Shown: piece after piece, positions 29,146 to 39,268 of the stretch
How positions within the stretch are numbered: the stretch's first letter is position 1
Layout of the letters: every line of letters begins with the position of its first letter
Assembly: GCA_002700385.1 (NCBI GenBank)
Contig: PADC01000008.1
Location: forward strand, 102,485 to 166,484
Length of the DNA: 64,000 bases
Source of the DNA: Cycloclasticus sp.
GTDB taxonomy: Bacteria; Pseudomonadota; Gammaproteobacteria; Methylococcales; Cycloclasticaceae
Direction: 5' to 3'
The notes under the pieces: model-generated
Databases searched by the model: none
What the model was told of the DNA's origin: nothing
What the model saw: only the letters and a program-made list of their open reading frames with translations
Program-made: the position numbers and the translations under genes

Positions 29146-30384
29146 TTAGAAACGTTTAAAAACCAGTGTACCGTTAGTACCACCGAAACCAAAAGAATTA
29201 GAGACAACAACATCGATATTCATCTCGCGTGCTTGGTTAGGCACATAATCCAGGTCACACTCTGGGTCAGGCGTGAATTGATTTATCGTAGGTGGCGCAA
29301 CTTGGTCACAAAGCGCTAATACAGAGAATACAGCTTCTGCACCGCCTGCTGCACCCAACATATGCCCTGTCATGGATTTAGTTGAACTCATCGGTACTTT
29401 ATAGGCTCTATCGCCCAAAAGTGTTTTTGCCGCTTGTGTTTCAGCAACATCACCGGCCGGCGTGGATGTTCCATGGGCATTGATATAACTGACATCATCC
29501 GCTGTCAAAGAGGCATCTTTTAATGCATTACGCATACAACGGTAAGCACCTTCACCATTTTTAGATGGCATGGTCATATGGAAGGCATCTGAGCTCATTC
29601 CGTAACCGGCTAATTCAGCATAAATTTTTGCTCCACGCTGTTTTGCATGCTCATATTCCTCTAGAACAAGTACACCTGCTCCATCACTCAGAACAAAACC
29701 ATCTCGGTCTTTATCCCAAGGACGACTGGCTGTTTCAGGCGAATCATTGCGTCGAGACAACGCACGGGCCGCTGAGAAGCCACCATAAGAGGTGACTGAA
29801 GTAGCCATTTCAGCACCACCGGCAACCATCACATCCGCATCACCATATTGTATGATGCGCATTGCATCACCAATATTATGAGCACCTGTTGTACAGGCTG
29901 TAACAATGGCAAAATTAGGACCTTTCAAACCGCGTAAGATTGAAAGGTTACCAGAAATCATATTAATGATATTTGATGGCACAAAAAAAGGAGAAATTTT
30001 TCTTGGGCCACCTTTTTGAAAACCATCGAAACCTGCTTCTATTCCAGAAATCCCACCGATACCAGCACCAATTGCGACGCCAATTCGCTCAGCATTTTCA
30101 TCCGTTACTTCAAGCCCCGAATCATCTAATGCCTGCATGCCCGCAGCGACCCCATAATGGATGAAAGGATCCATCTTTTTTGAATCTTTTCGAGACAAAT
30201 AATCATTTACATCGAAGTCTTTAACCGCTCCACCAAAATTTGATGGAAAGTCAGTCGTATCAAATCGAGTAATCGGCTCAATACCACTTTGACCCTTTAA
30301 AATATTTTCCCAAGAATCGGAAACATTCCCGCCAACAGGCGATAATAAACCTAAACCGGTTACAACGACTCGACGTTTAGACAC
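29146..30384 (-). CDS. fabF: 3-oxoacyl-ACP synthase II
   Basis: [28 protein letters not shown] active-site Cys, [20 protein letters not shown]. Confidence 0.97.
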   Translation of the reverse strand: MSKRRVVVTGLGLLSPVGGNVSDSWENILKGQSGIEPITRFDTTDFPSNFGGAVKDFDVNDYLSRKDSKKMDPFIHYGVAAGMQALDDSGLEVTDENAERIGVAIGAGIGGISGIEAGFDGFQKGGPRKISPFFVPSNIINMISGNLSILRGLKGPNFAIVTACTTGAHNIGDAMRIIQYGDADVMVAGGAEMATSVTSYGGFSAARALSRRNDSPETASRPWDKDRDGFVLSDGAGVLVLEEYEHAKQRGAKIYAELAGYGMSSDAFHMTMPSKNGEGAYRCMRNALKDASLTADDVSYINAHGTSTPAGDVAETQAAKTLLGDRAYKVPMSSTKSMTGHMLGAAGGAEAVFSVLALCDQVAPPTINQFTPDPECDLDYVPNQAREMNIDVVVSNSFGFGGTNGTLVFKRF

Positions 30385-30407
30385 AATATTAACTCTCTAG
30401 CATAAAA

Positions 30408-30439
30408 CAAGCGCGGCATACAAATGTAAACCGCGCTTG
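30408..30439 (-). terminator. Hairpin between acpP and fabF (terminator/attenuator candidate)
   Basis: CAAGCGCGG ... CCGCGCTTG, 9-bp stem; minus-strand 3' side followed by TTTTAT. Confidence 0.55.
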
Positions 30440-30454
30440 AAAAAAGAAATTGAT

Positions 30455-30691
30455 TTATTCTGCGTTATTATTAACGTAGTCAATCGCTTGTTGAACTGTA
30501 GTGATGCCCTCAGCTTGCTCATCCGGGATTTCACAATCAAACTCTTCTTCAAGAGCCATGACCAACTCAACAGTGTCTAATGAATCTGCACCTAGATCAT
30601 CGATGAATGATGCTTCGTTTGTTACTTCTTCTTCTTTAACACCAAGCTGCTCAGCAACGATTTTTTTGACGCGTTCTTCAATATTACTCAT
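30455..30691 (-). CDS. acpP: Acyl carrier protein
   Basis: 78 aa; [22 protein letters not shown] phosphopantetheine site. Confidence 0.98.
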   Translation of the reverse strand: MSNIEERVKKIVAEQLGVKEEEVTNEASFIDDLGADSLDTVELVMALEEEFDCEIPDEQAEGITTVQQAIDYVNNNAE

Positions 30692-30832
30692 TTTTTCATA
30701 CCCTCTCTATTTTTTGGAACCACAAGTTCCGCTCGTGGATTTAATATTATATTGCTAATTTACAAAAGTTTAAACATTTCTATTAATTAGCCCGACCGTA
30801 CCGCTTTAAAACTTACAAATTACTATTTTTTG

Positions 30833-31564
30833 TTACGCCATGTACATGCCACCGTTAACATGCAATGTTTCTCCTGTGATATACGCTGCTTTATCTGAAC
30901 AAAGGAAAGATACCGCGTTAGCGATTTCCTGTGGCTCACCCAACCGAGCAAGAGGCACGCCTTCTATTAGTGCAGCCTTTTGATCGTCTGTTAACTCTTT
31001 TGTCATATCAGTATCTATAAAACCTGGCGCTAGCGTATTCACCGTAATATGCCGAGACCCTACTTCTTTTGCCAATGATTTACTGAAACCGATAATGCCC
31101 GCTTTTGCTGCAGAATAGTTTGCCTGGCCAGAATTCCCCATAACGCCAACGACTGAAGCAATACTAACAATTCTGCCTTTTTTATTTTTCATCATTCCAC
31201 GTAAGCAGGCTTTACTGACTCGAAAAATCGAGCTGAGGTTAGTTGAAATAATATCATCCCATTCCTCATCTTTCATTCTCAACATCAGATTATCCCTGGT
31301 AATCCCTGCATTATTTACTAACACCGTAGGCGCACCGACACTGGATGTGATTTCTTTGATCACAGACTGAATCGAGTCAGCATCTGTTACATTTAATTTC
31401 ATTCCAGTACCCGCCTCTGATAAATAATCAGATATCGCATCGGCCCCCGAATCAGACGTTGCTGTTCCTACGACATAAAAGCCATCTTCTGTTAACTGTT
31501 GTGCAATGGCTTTACCAATTCCACGACTCGCCCCGGTTACCAATGCCACTGTTTTATCACTCAT
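30833..31564 (-). CDS. fabG: 3-oxoacyl-ACP reductase
   Basis: VTGASRGIGKAIA, NNAGITRDN, YSAAKAGIIGFSK SDR motifs. Confidence 0.96.
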   Translation of the reverse strand: MSDKTVALVTGASRGIGKAIAQQLTEDGFYVVGTATSDSGADAISDYLSEAGTGMKLNVTDADSIQSVIKEITSSVGAPTVLVNNAGITRDNLMLRMKDEEWDDIISTNLSSIFRVSKACLRGMMKNKKGRIVSIASVVGVMGNSGQANYSAAKAGIIGFSKSLAKEVGSRHITVNTLAPGFIDTDMTKELTDDQKAALIEGVPLARLGEPQEIANAVSFLCSDKAAYITGETLHVNGGMYMA

Positions 31565-32502
31565 GATAGCTCCTCTACGGTTTTATTAAATGAGCGCTCA
31601 TCTCCCAATGAATATAATGCCAATGACTTTTCAATTCTTTTATTCAAACCGCTCAGTACTTTGCCTGGCCCACACTCAATCACAGTATCTACACCTGATG
31701 AAACCAAGGCCTCAACTGTTTCCACCCATCGCACAGGCGTGTGCAACTGCTTCGATAATGCTTTTTTAATCTCAGCAGCATCATTATGTAGCGCGACATC
31801 CGTATTGTGTAAGACAGGAATTATTGGTGAAGAAAAACTAACATCGGCCATCGTTTCCAATAATTTTTCAGCGGCTGGCATCATCAGTGCACAATGCGAA
31901 GGAACGCTGACCGGTAGCGGTAAAGCTCTTTTTGCACCTTGTTCTTTAGCCAATTCAATCGCTCGATTAACAGCGGCCGTATTTCCCGCAATAACCACTT
32001 GCCCTGGTGCATTAAAGTTAACAGCAGATACAATGTCGCCCTGGGACGCTTGATCACAGATACTTGTCAACTCTGCGACACTAAGTCCTAATACTGCCGC
32101 CATTGCACCTTCACCTTCCGGGACAGCTTGTTGCATAAATATTGCGCGCTGCTCTACCAATTTAACAGCATCAATAAAATCTAAACTGCCTGCGCAAACA
32201 AGCGCGGTATATTCACCTAAGCTATGACCAGCCATGGACTCAGGACTGATCTCAAGTATTGACTGAAATACTCGCCACATCGCCACACTCGCCGTTAATA
32301 TGAGTGGCTGTGTGTTTTTTGTTTGATTGATCTCTTCAGTTGGCCCTTCTTGGGCTAACGACCACAAATCTCGACCTAATGTATTGGATGCCTCTTGAAA
32401 GGTTGCTTGAATCTGTGGGTATATTTCAGCGAGGTCACCTAACATGCCCAAAGACTGAGAGCCTTGACCAGGGAAAACAATTGCTATTTTTTTTACAGAC
32501 AT
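31561..32502 (-). CDS. fabD: Malonyl-CoA:ACP transacylase
   Basis: VFPGQGSQSLGM, AGHSLGEYTALV. Confidence 0.96.
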   Translation of the reverse strand: MSVKKIAIVFPGQGSQSLGMLGDLAEIYPQIQATFQEASNTLGRDLWSLAQEGPTEEINQTKNTQPLILTASVAMWRVFQSILEISPESMAGHSLGEYTALVCAGSLDFIDAVKLVEQRAIFMQQAVPEGEGAMAAVLGLSVAELTSICDQASQGDIVSAVNFNAPGQVVIAGNTAAVNRAIELAKEQGAKRALPLPVSVPSHCALMMPAAEKLLETMADVSFSSPIIPVLHNTDVALHNDAAEIKKALSKQLHTPVRWVETVEALVSSGVDTVIECGPGKVLSGLNKRIEKSLALYSLGDERSFNKTVEELS

Positions 32503-32529
32503 TATCTCAATATTATTTTTATTAAAAAT

Positions 32530-33492
32530 TTACATTTTTACCAAGGCAGAACCCCAGACAAAACCACCACCAAACGCCTCCATCAAGACAGTATCACCTT
32601 TTTTAATTCGGCCATCTCTTACGGCTTGATCCAGAGCAAGAGGAACAGATGCCGCGGAAGTATTCCCCTGGTTTTCTATCGTCAAAACCACTTTCTCCAT
32701 GGGCATATTTAATTTTTTTGCAACCGATGCAATGATCCTGATATTAGCTTGATGAGGGATTAACCAATCAACATCTGACTTGGCCATATTATTGGCCTCA
32801 AGTGTCTCATCGACAATACGGCTTAAGGTCTTAACAGCTACTTTATACACATCGTTACCGTGCATTGTCATGTAAGCCTCATCGCCCCATTGTTTTTGAT
32901 CTTTAATGGGGTTATTGATGTATAGAAGGTCTTGGTATTGCCCATCTGAATGCATGTGAGTTGACAAAATACCTGGTTCTTCAGACGCTTCTATAACCAC
33001 AGCACCCGCCCCATCGCCGAAAATAACACAGGTACTACGGTCCGAATAATCTAAAATTCTTGAGTTTGCTTCCGTACCAATCACAAGAGCTTTTTTAGCG
33101 CCGCCCGCTCTAATAAACTGGTTAGCAATTCCTAGCGCATAGATAAAACCAGAGCAAGCCGCCTGGACATCAAATGACGCACAACCTCTAGCACCCAGTT
33201 TATTTTGTAAGAGACAGGCCGTACTGGGAAAAACCCTGTCAGGCGAACTGGTGCCAACAATAATTAAATCAATATCAGATGCATTGATTCCTGCCGCCTG
33301 AATCGCTTTATTTGCGGCAATTTCTGCCATGCTCGATGCTGATTCATCTTCAGCGATTACGTGCCTTTTTCGTATCCCTGTGCGCGCATAAATCCACTCA
33401 TCAGACGTATCTAAAGTCGCTTCAAAGTCTTTATTCGTGACAATTTTTTTAGGTAAATAGCTACCCGTACCCGTTATTTTCGCATTCAACAT
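32530..33492 (-). CDS. fabH: 3-oxoacyl-ACP synthase III
   Basis: TSDEWIYARTGIRKRH, FDVQAACSGFIYAL, IPHQANIRI, NQGNTSAASVPLAL. Confidence 0.97.
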   Translation of the reverse strand: MLNAKITGTGSYLPKKIVTNKDFEATLDTSDEWIYARTGIRKRHVIAEDESASSMAEIAANKAIQAAGINASDIDLIIVGTSSPDRVFPSTACLLQNKLGARGCASFDVQAACSGFIYALGIANQFIRAGGAKKALVIGTEANSRILDYSDRSTCVIFGDGAGAVVIEASEEPGILSTHMHSDGQYQDLLYINNPIKDQKQWGDEAYMTMHGNDVYKVAVKTLSRIVDETLEANNMAKSDVDWLIPHQANIRIIASVAKKLNMPMEKVVLTIENQGNTSAASVPLALDQAVRDGRIKKGDTVLMEAFGGGFVWGSALVKM

Positions 33493-33525
33493 TCTAAAAC
33501 GCCTTGCTTGTAAAAACGGAATAAA

Positions 33526-33550
33526 TTGACCTTAACGTAACGAAGGTCAA
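33526..33550 (-). terminator. Hairpin downstream of rpmF
   Basis: TTGACCTT-AACGTAACG-AAGGTCAA, T-rich on the minus-strand 3' side. Confidence 0.55.
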
Positions 33551-33557
33551 AGGGATG

Positions 33558-33734
33558 TTAGTCTTTATCTGCGACGACTTGCTCGCCCCGGTAAAAGCCA
33601 TCCGCACTAACATGATGACGTAAATGAACTTCACCTGTAGTGGGTTCTGTTGATAGCGTTTTTGCTGTTAGCGCATCATGTGAACGACGCATTCCACGTC
33701 TTGATCGTGATTTTTTACTTTTTTGTACTGCCAT
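33558..33734 (-). CDS. rpmF: 50S ribosomal protein L32
   Basis: Manual translation: [58 protein letters not shown] (58 aa); below the ORF-track cutoff. Confidence 0.96.
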   Translation of the reverse strand: MAVQKSKKSRSRRGMRRSHDALTAKTLSTEPTTGEVHLRHHVSADGFYRGEQVVADKD

Positions 33735-33829
33735 CTCAAATTCTCCAGAGAATTAATGTTTCTATTACACTGAATTTAATGAAACGTTTTCGTTTCAAAC
33801 TCATTTTATGTTTATCCGCAACAAATGGC

Positions 33830-34339
33830 TTAATTCAGCTTTAATTTTTCTAATACTTCAAATGGATTCTTTTTTTCCTCTTCAAGTATAAAACCTTTGC
33901 TTGTACTACTTTTAGGTAAGTCTATCGGGCAGACATCATGCCTTGGTATGGTTGGAAGCATCAAAGTCACTTCCGCTTCAACAACATCGCTTACCAATAA
34001 ACGGTCGCCTTCATACAAATAAGGCTCATATTCATCTGGGATTAGAGATACCATTTCCTCATCATTAATGATGGCTAATTTCACATCAATATTGGCTGGA
34101 AAGTCGACCGGTTCCAAACAAGCGGCGCATTGTAACACGAGATCAGCAGAAATCCGACCCGTTAGAACAACAAATTTACCGACCTTTGAAAATAGTAAAT
34201 CAGCCTTTATTACTGAACTAGACGGTTCAATATCTGTTTGAATTTGCTTCAATTCTTCATAAAGCAATTCTCCAACAATCTGGCGCTCCTGAGTTGCGCA
34301 CAAAGGGGGGCTTACTTCTATCTGCAATGTATTGGGCAT
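33830..34339 (-). CDS. YceD/DUF177 family protein (23S rRNA accumulation protein)
   Basis: Upstream of rpmF; LVLQCAACLEPVDFPANIDVKLAIIND, DVCPIDLP; start chosen at MPNTLQIEV. Confidence 0.85.
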   Translation of the reverse strand: MPNTLQIEVSPPLCATQERQIVGELLYEELKQIQTDIEPSSSVIKADLLFSKVGKFVVLTGRISADLVLQCAACLEPVDFPANIDVKLAIINDEEMVSLIPDEYEPYLYEGDRLLVSDVVEAEVTLMLPTIPRHDVCPIDLPKSSTSKGFILEEEKKNPFEVLEKLKLN

Positions 34340-34378
34340 CTTGGTAAAATACAACTCATCGTCAAAAAAAACCATTAT

Positions 34379-34966
34379 ATGAAAAATCAGCCGAAATTAG
34401 TATTAGCTTCCAGCTCCCCGTTCCGCAAAGAGCTCCTTAAAAAAATCTATTCAAGTTTTGACTCTGTTTCCCCCGATATTGACGAGTCTCGCAAACCTGG
34501 AGAAACACCGCTTGAGCTTTCAAAACGCTTGGCCATTGAAAAAGCAAACGCATTGGCTTCAGATTTTCCTGAACACATTATTATTGGTTCAGATCAAGTC
34601 GCAATGCTCGGGGAACATCAGTTAACAAAGCCCGGTGGGTTTGAAAATTCGGTAAGCCAGCTATCACGTTCGTCCGGCCAGGTAATACACTTCTATACCA
34701 GTGTATCCGTATTAAACTCCAAAACGTCTGAAAGTATAACTGAAACCGATCTTTGCAAGGTACACATGAAACAATTATCAGACGAAGAAATAAAAAATTA
34801 CGTGCTCAGGGATCAACCTTATGGATGCGCTGCTGCTTTTAAATCAGAAGGCCTGGGTATCGCTCTGTTTGAAAAAATCGACGGTGAAGACCCAAATGCC
34901 CTTGTTGGACTGCCTTTAATTAAACTGACTCGCAGTTTAGCCAAAATGGGTATTAACGTTCTTTAA
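34379..34966 (+). CDS. Maf family nucleotide pyrophosphatase
   Basis: LVLASSSPFRKELLKKI, ESRKPGETPLELSKRLAIEKA, IIGSDQVA; start MKNQPK rather than the ORF-track start at 34238. Confidence 0.93.
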   Translation: MKNQPKLVLASSSPFRKELLKKIYSSFDSVSPDIDESRKPGETPLELSKRLAIEKANALASDFPEHIIIGSDQVAMLGEHQLTKPGGFENSVSQLSRSSGQVIHFYTSVSVLNSKTSESITETDLCKVHMKQLSDEEIKNYVLRDQPYGCAAAFKSEGLGIALFEKIDGEDPNALVGLPLIKLTRSLAKMGINVL

Positions 34967-34967
34967 C

Positions 34968-35345
34968 CTAAGCCAATAACTCAATCATGTATCCATCAGG
35001 GTCTTTGACAAATGCCAAAATACTGTCGGTTCCTTTCATAGGTCCTGCGTCACGGGTCACCTCGCCACCTCTCGCACGAACCTGATCACAAGCCTTATAG
35101 ACATCATCAACCTGTATCGCAATATGGCCATAGGCATTACCGAGTTCATAAGAATCAACATCCCAGTTATGAGTCAATTCAATCACAGGGCCGTCACTTT
35201 CAGCTTGATAACCAACAAATGCTAAAGTAAAGCGACCCTCAGGAAAGTTTTTTCGTCTCAACAACTGCATTCCCAACACCTCGGTGTAGAATCGAATAGA
35301 ACGGTCCAAATCAGCTACACGCAACATCGTGTGCAGTAAACGCAT
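34968..35345 (-). CDS. gloA: Lactoylglutathione lyase (glyoxalase I)
   Basis: [56 protein letters not shown]. Confidence 0.95.
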   Translation of the reverse strand: MRLLHTMLRVADLDRSIRFYTEVLGMQLLRRKNFPEGRFTLAFVGYQAESDGPVIELTHNWDVDSYELGNAYGHIAIQVDDVYKACDQVRARGGEVTRDAGPMKGTDSILAFVKDPDGYMIELLA

Positions 35346-35368
35346 CTTGTCACCTATTAATTTTTTTC

Positions 35369-35962
35369 TCAAAACCCTTTGCTGCCACTCAAATAATTTT
35401 GGTAATAAGCGACCACCTTTTCCACATAATTTTCCGTTTCAGGATAAGGTGGAATATTATTTCCATATTTTAAAACAGCCGACTCACCTGCATTATAAGC
35501 CGCTAAAGCCAACTTTAAATTAAATTGAAACATTTCCAACAAATACCTTAAATATTTCACCCCACCTTTAACATTTTGTGCCGCATTGGTACGGTTATGC
35601 ACGCCAAAACGCTTTGCAGTTGCAGGCATTAATTGCATCAGGCCCACCGCACCAGCTTTTGATACCGCATTTTTATCATAAGCTGATTCTGCATGAATAA
35701 CTGCCATAACAAGAGCTGGATCTACTTTAAACTCCCTAGCTTGTTGACGAATTAAAGGGGCTAATTGACGACGATTTTGTTGAAAATTTTTATATGCGAT
35801 CGTCCCTTTTTTTGGGGTACGCATAACCAGCTTAAAACCACTGCCTTCAGGCTTATCCGTAAAATAAGCACGCCCATTTTCATCGACTTTTTTATACAAA
35901 TCTGCATACCCCAATGACAGGGTCATTAATAGCAACAAAATAGAACGATAAACAAAAACCAT
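35369..35962 (-). CDS. Lytic transglycosylase (SLT domain, DUF4124 N-terminus)
   Basis: [58 protein letters not shown]. Confidence 0.92.
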   Translation of the reverse strand: MVFVYRSILLLLMTLSLGYADLYKKVDENGRAYFTDKPEGSGFKLVMRTPKKGTIAYKNFQQNRRQLAPLIRQQAREFKVDPALVMAVIHAESAYDKNAVSKAGAVGLMQLMPATAKRFGVHNRTNAAQNVKGGVKYLRYLLEMFQFNLKLALAAYNAGESAVLKYGNNIPPYPETENYVEKVVAYYQNYLSGSKGF

Positions 35963-36193
35963 GCGTCCACCAAAACTCCCTTAATTAATATTTTACGTAA
36001 CAACCGACTTAATGCTCACCATGTACAACACTTTACCCTGAGTATATATCATTAAGAAATTTTTGAATGGCTACACAATAACTCTCCTTTGAATTAAATA
36101 ACCTTAATAATTAGCGTTTTACACCCATTTTCTCATTTTGTACTAGTCTTCTATTTAAATAATTTTTAACGCATAAAAAAACTAAGGACCCAT

Positions 36194-37213
36194 ATGCTGT
36201 ATCAAGAAGAACCTAAGCAGGCGGCAGAATACCTCAGACAAGTCATTCCCATGTTGTCACAACATAATCTCGCCCCTACACCCGTAAATTATTCCGTTTT
36301 TTATACCTATTTATCTGGAGCTTCCCAATCGCTTAATAAAGCTGTTGACAGTATCATTAGTGAAAAAAAACCCTTCAACCTAGTCACCATGCTTGCTCTT
36401 TACGAGAAATTTATTAACGGTGGCGCTTCGTTGGAACAACAAGAAAAAATTCAACAAACCCTGGAAAAAATCATTTCCGATACATGCAATGAAATTCAAC
36501 AGGTTAATGACGAGGCCGGAGGCTTTGACAACACCCTAAACAAACACTCGGAGTCTTTATCTGCAACAAATGACCCTCAAGTTGCGACTCTTATTTTAAA
36601 ACAAATCATGGACGAGACCCGAAGCATGATCAAAAGTAATCAGGCCACTCAAAGTAAAATGGATGAAACGAATGCCGAAATCATGAAGATGAAGGCCGAA
36701 TTAGAAGAAGTCAGGGCCACTGCTGAAAAAGACGCTTTAACAGGCCTTAAAAACAGGGGGGCTTTTGATAAAGCCATTAGTGACTCGGTACAAAACCAAA
36801 GCGCCCTAAAGACAGCTCTCGTCATGTTAGATATTGATCATTTCAAACGCATTAACGATAACTTTGGCCACCTGGTAGGTGATCGTGTTATTCGTTATGT
36901 TTCAGCACTACTAACCCAAATTATTGGCGAAAATCATCATATCGCCCGATATGGTGGCGAGGAATTTGCCGTCATTTTGACAGGGATGTCTATCGATGAT
37001 GCTAAACCGCTTATCGAAAAAATACGTATCGCAATGGCAAATAGCAAACTTCAACGTAAAGACAGTGGTGAAACCATAGGTCAGGTCACTATTTCAGCCG
37101 GCATCACGGCACTTAAAGCGAATGATCAGGTTGACTCGTTAATTGATCGGGCGGATAAAGCACTCTACGAAGCAAAAGAAACGGGACGAAATAAAATCGT
37201 CGCATTAGGCTAA
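36194..37213 (+). CDS. GGDEF-domain diguanylate cyclase
   Basis: DALTGLKNRGAFD, LDIDHFKRINDNFGH, RYGGEEFAVIL active site. Confidence 0.95.
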   Translation: MLYQEEPKQAAEYLRQVIPMLSQHNLAPTPVNYSVFYTYLSGASQSLNKAVDSIISEKKPFNLVTMLALYEKFINGGASLEQQEKIQQTLEKIISDTCNEIQQVNDEAGGFDNTLNKHSESLSATNDPQVATLILKQIMDETRSMIKSNQATQSKMDETNAEIMKMKAELEEVRATAEKDALTGLKNRGAFDKAISDSVQNQSALKTALVMLDIDHFKRINDNFGHLVGDRVIRYVSALLTQIIGENHHIARYGGEEFAVILTGMSIDDAKPLIEKIRIAMANSKLQRKDSGETIGQVTISAGITALKANDQVDSLIDRADKALYEAKETGRNKIVALG

Positions 37214-37245
37214 AATTAGGCTCACAAACTCGCTTGAGAAAAGAC

Positions 37246-38028
37246 TTATTTAATGAGCCTTTTCTTTATTTTACACGTCGCTATAAACGCCGCGACCGAA
37301 CCAAAAGCGATTAAAATAAATACGTGCATAAAGACGGACGTTATTTCGCCCCCTGTCATCAGCGGCCTCACCAGTGAGATCGCATGATATAAAGGCAATA
37401 CCTTCGCAACCCATTGAACCAATGATGGCAACGTATCAATAGGAAAAAAAACTCCACTTAACAGAACCATGGGCGTGATGAATAAAGTCGTGTAATACAG
37501 AAAAAAATCATAGCTTTTAGCACTTGACGTAACTAACAGCGCTAAAGAAGAAAAACATAACCCTGTTAAAAATGCGACCGGAAGAATCATCAAGGCCCCA
37601 ATGTTTTCAACCAAACCCAGCAAGGCAGCAACAATTAAAATCGCACCAACACTAATAACACTTTTAGTCGCCGCCCAGAGTATTTCTCCAAAAACCACTT
37701 CTGCTACACCAATCGGCGTTGCCAACATGCCCAACCACGTTTGTTGAACCTCCATTCGCGTATACGCAGAATACATACCCTCAAAACTGGCTGAGTTAAC
37801 TGCACTGGTGCAAATAACTCCCGACGCTAAAAAGGCCATATACGTCATCCCTTCAACCTGACCGACAAAGCGTCCCAATCCATAACCTAAGACAATTAAA
37901 TACATTAATGGATCAGCAAAGTTACCCATCAGTGATGGCCCGGCCAACTTCCCCCAAACACGGATGTTTCTGGACCAGATCGATGTGCTTCTAGACAAAA
38001 ACAGCAATGTGCCAGCGAATTTATTCAC
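37246..38028 (-). CDS. ABC-2 type (NodJ-like) transporter permease
   Basis: 260 aa, 6 TM; FADPLMYLIVLGYGLGRFV; overlaps upstream ATPase gene by 8 nt. Confidence 0.87.
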   Translation of the reverse strand: MNKFAGTLLFLSRSTSIWSRNIRVWGKLAGPSLMGNFADPLMYLIVLGYGLGRFVGQVEGMTYMAFLASGVICTSAVNSASFEGMYSAYTRMEVQQTWLGMLATPIGVAEVVFGEILWAATKSVISVGAILIVAALLGLVENIGALMILPVAFLTGLCFSSLALLVTSSAKSYDFFLYYTTLFITPMVLLSGVFFPIDTLPSLVQWVAKVLPLYHAISLVRPLMTGGEITSVFMHVFILIAFGSVAAFIATCKIKKRLIK

Positions 38029-38986
38029 AAAGATCCCGCCCCGTCAACTTGATAAAAACATCTTCTAAATTTGCTGGGCGAAATAAAAAATCATCATGCT
38101 CTCCTTGTTCCAACCTGTCCAACGCTTCATTGAGTTTTTCACCATAAAAAAAATGGATATCACCTGACTTTTCATACCGTGCAAGGGATTTATCTTGCTT
38201 CAATCTAGCGACCAACTCTTCAGATGCGGCATGAACCTCAAGCACATGTGATTCGATTTCATCCCTGATCAATTCTTTTGGAGGCGAATCAGCCATCACT
38301 TCACCCTGATCCATCACAATCACTCGATCGCACAATCGTTCGGCCTCTTCCATATAATGCGTCGTTAAAATCAGTGTCAACCCTTGTTTCTTCAGCTCCC
38401 GTAGCTTCTGCCATATCGCTTGACGTGCCTGAGGGTCAAGTCCAGTTGTGGGTTCATCTAAAATTAAAATTTTGGGTTTATTAATCAGCGCTCTAGCCAA
38501 GGTCAACCGCCGCTTCATCCCACCCGATAATTCGGATATTTTACAATCAGCCTTTTCTTCTAAAGAAGCAAATTCGAGCAATTCCTTTGTTCTTATTTTT
38601 AACTCCTCAGAACCAATGCCATAAAAGCGTCCATACACAAATAAATTTTCTTTAACCGTAAAATCAGGGTCTAAATTATCCATTTGCGGAACAATACCGA
38701 CAGATTCTCTAACTAAAGACGCGTTTTCAGGCATCGCCAGGCCCAGTACCGACAACTCTCCTTCATCCATGGGGCAATGCCCCACCAACATCCTTAGCGT
38801 AGTGGTTTTACCCGCCCCATTAGGGCCTAAAATCCCACAAAAGCAACCCGCATCAATACTTAAATTCAGTGCATTAACGACCTGATGATTGTTATATAAC
38901 TTTGAAAGTTTAACGGATTTGACAATGGGTGATGGCGGACTAATAACATTCATTAGTGATATAAATGGCAAACTTTTTTTGGCCAA
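38021..38986 (-). CDS. ABC transporter ATP-binding protein (NodI-like)
   Basis: GILGPNGAGKTTTLRML Walker A, LSGGMKRRLTLARAL signature, LILDEPTTGLDP Walker B. Confidence 0.93.
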   Translation of the reverse strand: MAKKSLPFISLMNVISPPSPIVKSVKLSKLYNNHQVVNALNLSIDAGCFCGILGPNGAGKTTTLRMLVGHCPMDEGELSVLGLAMPENASLVRESVGIVPQMDNLDPDFTVKENLFVYGRFYGIGSEELKIRTKELLEFASLEEKADCKISELSGGMKRRLTLARALINKPKILILDEPTTGLDPQARQAIWQKLRELKKQGLTLILTTHYMEEAERLCDRVIVMDQGEVMADSPPKELIRDEIESHVLEVHAASEELVARLKQDKSLARYEKSGDIHFFYGEKLNEALDRLEQGEHDDFLFRPANLEDVFIKLTGRDLCE

Positions 38987-39268
38987 GCATTATAACTCGC
39001 TATTCAAAAACATTAATGAATATTTCTCAATCCCCGATCAAAAAGTGACAATCTTGACAACATTGCGGCCAGTGTATCAATCTAGCCTAGGCCCCTCAAA
39101 CAAATAATAAATTGCCTATAGCCCTCTATTAAAATCCTGTCAACAGGCCTTCAGTCTTTATGCTCCATCGCTAATTCATCATTTGTTTTTCAATTATTAT
39201 TCGCTTGACGATTTTATCCTAAACGCTAATCACCTATACTAGCCTGCTAAAAAACGCAGTCTATATTT

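Noticed and set aside
31499-32053. 184-aa + strand ORF
   Set aside because: Antisense to fabG/fabD, which have clear conserved motifs; low-complexity translated sequence
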